Virus record (IMG/VR): IMGVR_UViG_3300042508_000118
Location: 1-29,885 of that record
Reading direction: 5' to 3' (one strand)
DNA: 29,885 nucleotides
DNA from: a virus
A model generated the notes under the pieces. It was given only the letters and a program-made list of their open reading frames with translations, was not told the origin of the DNA and made no database searches. The position numbers were made by a program, and so were the translations under genes. Of the stretch, positions 27,805 to 29,885 are shown one piece after another; position 1 is the first letter of the stretch, and every line of letters begins with the position of its first letter.

Positions 27805-29772
27805 TTACCCTGGTATCTCGATGTTGGAAGTAATACCCGCGCCGACCTTCATAGCCTTCATCTGAGCCTCGGCCTCGAACTCCATCTTCTTAAGCTCTAA
27901 CTCTGCTATGGCCTTTTCTCTTGCAAGCTGAATGTCTGCCATTGCTTTCTGACGCTTGATCTCGATGTCTGCTTGAGCCTGCGCCATCATCATCTGAACC
28001 GCAGGATCTGGACCTTGTTGTTGAGGTTGTGCAAGTGCTTGATCGACCTCTTGTGTTACTGGCTTGAAGAACTCAGCAGAATCCGCAAACCCTGCCGCTT
28101 CAACCAGTTTGCCAAGCGTTGCACGATATTGCGAGAGCGACACTAAAGGATTGTTTGGCCCCAGCATCTGGAGCATTTGCTCTTGTTTTGAGAGAACCAT
28201 TGAGAGCATCGCCATCTTTTGCTCGATGTTGCCTGTCCCAAGACCCACATTCACTGAGACATCGTATTGGTTCGACCACTCTCTCGGATCGTACTGGACG
28301 TACTGCCCACGCATCCGAAGGATAACTGCCTTGTCCTGGTACTTGCATAAGAGATGTAAAAGCCCTTTGAATAAGTCTTTTACACCTGTCTCCGCAAAGA
28401 CACGAGCGATAAGTTCGATCTTGCCTTGTGACGCTTGCGTGAGAGCCGCAATAGCCGCAGCAGTCACGTTCTGCAAGATGTTGGGGTCTAACCCCTGGGA
28501 AGCCTCTGTTAGGCCTGTTCTCTTGGCTTGTACCTGGTCTAGGTACTCTAAGAGCGGAAAGGCTTGCTGACCGACAGGAGGTGTTTGTATGGGAACCAAA
28601 GCACCAGGATTCTTGAGCCTGATAACACCACCAGGTGTAACGCTTAAGAGGTCATCTAGGTTGACCTGACCTTCTACAGCACCCATACGGGTATTGTTTT
28701 GAAGGTACATATTGTCCAGCATCTGCCTCGTTACAGTAGTCTTGATAAGCTGGAGATCAACTGTACGATCAGCAGGGCAATCCCCAAAAAAGCGATGAGG
28801 TATCGGAATAGGGCAGATAGAGTAAAACGGCACATAGTCGGTTTCTTCATTCGCAAGTATCTCGTTTCCAGATACATAGATTTGCCTTAACTCAGCAATC
28901 CCATCTCCGTCATAGTCTGTCTTTAGGTAGCACTCGAACACCTCAACCGTCTGCATCGACTTATCAAGACTAGGCTCCATGAAGGGCTGCTCGTCTCGGT
29001 TGTATCTGGCGATGTACTCAGCAGAAAACTCAAGGTCGTTGTAGACCGGCAGGTTCATGATGATCTCTGCATCGAACCCCATCGCTATTAAGTCAGACCT
29101 TGTGATGAGTTTCCTGTGCGCGACAAATGGTGTGTCTCTTACGGTCTTGCCTGCCTTAGAGATCAAGAACTCCTCTGGAGGCACGTTCTCGACCTTGACC
29201 TTGCCTGCCTTGGTCTTTCTCATCAGAGCCACGTTATGGACACGCATGACTTGCCCGTCCATCTCTTGCTCTATCGTCTCCTGACCTGCGATCTCCATCG
29301 TCCCATCAGACAAAAGCATTGCAAGCTCATCATCGGTCAGGTTCGCGTACTGCTCCTTCGTAACCGAAATGGAGTCATCCCAGTAAGCCTTGACGATCCC
29401 TACCTTCTGAAGGATCGCATCCTTGAACCAATCGTGCATGATCGCAATACCTGGGTTCTGTTTCATCAGCACCCAGTTGCAGTATTCGGTAGCCTGCTCT
29501 GCTAATGGCTCATCGCCTGGGCCTACAGGCTCGAACACACCGATCTGATCCGCAGAGGTAAAGAGACGCATGAGAGGCGGCAGCATCCCGTCCACAGCCT
29601 CGGCAACCTCACCTGTGACAATCTGAGACCTGCCCTCGACCTCGTTGCCGTAGGGGTCTCGCATGTACGCGGTAAGCGCGTTCTTGCGTTGCTCGACGGT
29701 CTCTGTCTCTAAGAAACCAATGGCGTTGTCGATCTCGCCTTGTAGGATTGCTTTTAGCCGACCATCATCCAT
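27805..29772 (-). CDS. Portal protein (SU10/P22-like)
   Basis: A 655-aa portal. The N-terminus MDDGRLKAILQGEIDNAIGF leads to RKNALTAYMRDPYGNEVEGR SQIVTGEVAEAVD, the usual block of P22/SU10-type portals (Y-x-D/G-P...GRS-x-(V/I)-V). YCNWVLMKQNPGIAIMHDWF KDAIL and KAYWDD follow, then VPPEEFLISKAGKT, RQIYVSGNEILANEETDYVP and a helical C-terminal barrel (ADIEIKRQKAMADIQLAREK). It forms the dodecameric ring for DNA packaging and exit. It starts directly after the terminase stop (TAAATG), with GGTGG upstream. Confidence 0.88.
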   Translation of the reverse strand: MDDGRLKAILQGEIDNAIGFLETETVEQRKNALTAYMRDPYGNEVEGRSQIVTGEVAEAVDGMLPPLMRLFTSADQIGVFEPVGPGDEPLAEQATEYCNWVLMKQNPGIAIMHDWFKDAILQKVGIVKAYWDDSISVTKEQYANLTDDELAMLLSDGTMEIAGQETIEQEMDGQVMRVHNVALMRKTKAGKVKVENVPPEEFLISKAGKTVRDTPFVAHRKLITRSDLIAMGFDAEIIMNLPVYNDLEFSAEYIARYNRDEQPFMEPSLDKSMQTVEVFECYLKTDYDGDGIAELRQIYVSGNEILANEETDYVPFYSICPIPIPHRFFGDCPADRTVDLQLIKTTVTRQMLDNMYLQNNTRMGAVEGQVNLDDLLSVTPGGVIRLKNPGALVPIQTPPVGQQAFPLLEYLDQVQAKRTGLTEASQGLDPNILQNVTAAAIAALTQASQGKIELIARVFAETGVKDLFKGLLHLLCKYQDKAVILRMRGQYVQYDPREWSNQYDVSVNVGLGTGNIEQKMAMLSMVLSKQEQMLQMLGPNNPLVSLSQYRATLGKLVEAAGFADSAEFFKPVTQEVDQALAQPQQQGPDPAVQMMMAQAQADIEIKRQKAMADIQLAREKAIAELELKKMEFEAEAQMKAMKVGAGITSNIEIPG

Positions 29773-29885
29773 TTAGACCACCCAAGATACGTTAGGTTTC
29801 AGAGGCTTGGACCAACTTGTTGTCTCATTCATTCCAACCGCTAAATACCGGAACGCGTCTGCTGCATGAGATGCCCAATCGTGAA
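29773..29885 (-). CDS. terL: Terminase large subunit, C-terminal end (partial)
   Basis: Only the last 36 codons lie in the window; the 5' part is beyond the right edge. The visible protein starts HDWASHAADAFRYLAVG and ends in PKLKP-like KPLKPNVSWVV. The D-W-x-S-H-x-A-D-A-(F/L)-RY motif is the well-known C-terminal nuclease-domain end of phage large terminases, with the metal-binding Asp in HAADA. It cuts and pumps phage DNA into the head. Immediately followed by the portal ATG. Confidence 0.88.
   Translation of the reverse strand, partial: HDWASHAADAFRYLAVGMNETTSWSKPLKPNVSWVV

Overview
The window is almost certainly part of the genome of a tailed double-stranded DNA phage with podovirus-type architecture (or a prophage of one). 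Coding is very dense, most neighbouring genes overlap by ATGA or TAATG, and I see no rRNA, tRNA, CRISPR array, transposase, integrase or bacterial housekeeping gene. The head proteins resemble the SU10/Kuravirus-like group (portal, DUF5309-type capsid protein, gp4/SU10-like adaptor). The replication and recombination genes resemble lambdoid phages (DUF1376 initiator-like protein, P-like protein, YqaJ/lambda-type exonuclease, Sak-type annealing protein, NinB, DUF1364). The host cannot be read from the sequence; an aquatic proteobacterium is a guess from gene style only.

Layout. (1) 1-2336, minus strand: a leftward early/replication operon. It begins with a PD-(D/E)XK-like small protein, then the DUF1376 replication protein, a P-like protein, a 54-aa protein, a winged-helix protein and a gene cut by the left edge. 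The DUF1376 gene carries an unusual array of 8-bp repeats at an exact 11-bp period (1499-1572), flanked by a 7-bp repeat array (1459-1500). Neither period is a multiple of three; I read this as a candidate origin of replication inside the initiator gene, as in lambda O/ori. (2) 2337-2398: divergent control region. (3) 2399-5747, plus strand: an early/recombination operon of three very small genes, the annealing protein, a hypothetical, NinB, DUF1364, the exonuclease, a small protein with an SSB-like acidic tail, and three small hypotheticals. (4) 5677-29885, minus strand: the late operon, read from right to left: terminase large subunit (last 36 codons only), portal, a repeat-rich 522-aa protein, a 77-aa protein, scaffold, major capsid protein, a hairpin terminator, a 95-aa protein, glycosyltransferase, adaptor, tail hub/nozzle-like protein, a C1q-like structural protein, a GNAT-like protein, four probable internal/ejection proteins, a 944-aa fibre, a 229-aa fibre-like protein, a three-LamG protein, a Trp-rich protein, an Ala/Thr/Ser-rich protein, a DUF1566 protein, a holin-like protein, a small conserved protein, a calcineurin-like phosphoesterase, a GH108 endolysin and a three-TM-type holin.

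How the parts fit: the two early operons diverge from 2337-2398 and supply replication (left) and recombination (right). The late operon comes from beyond the right edge and ends head-on against the recombination operon, the last genes overlapping by 71 bp. There is no gene-free stretch longer than about 110 bases. The most interesting points are the candidate origin, the overlapping small-gene cluster at 2399-2743, the terminator touching a start codon at 24031, the glycosyltransferase in the head-tail module, and the modular LamG receptor-binding candidate.
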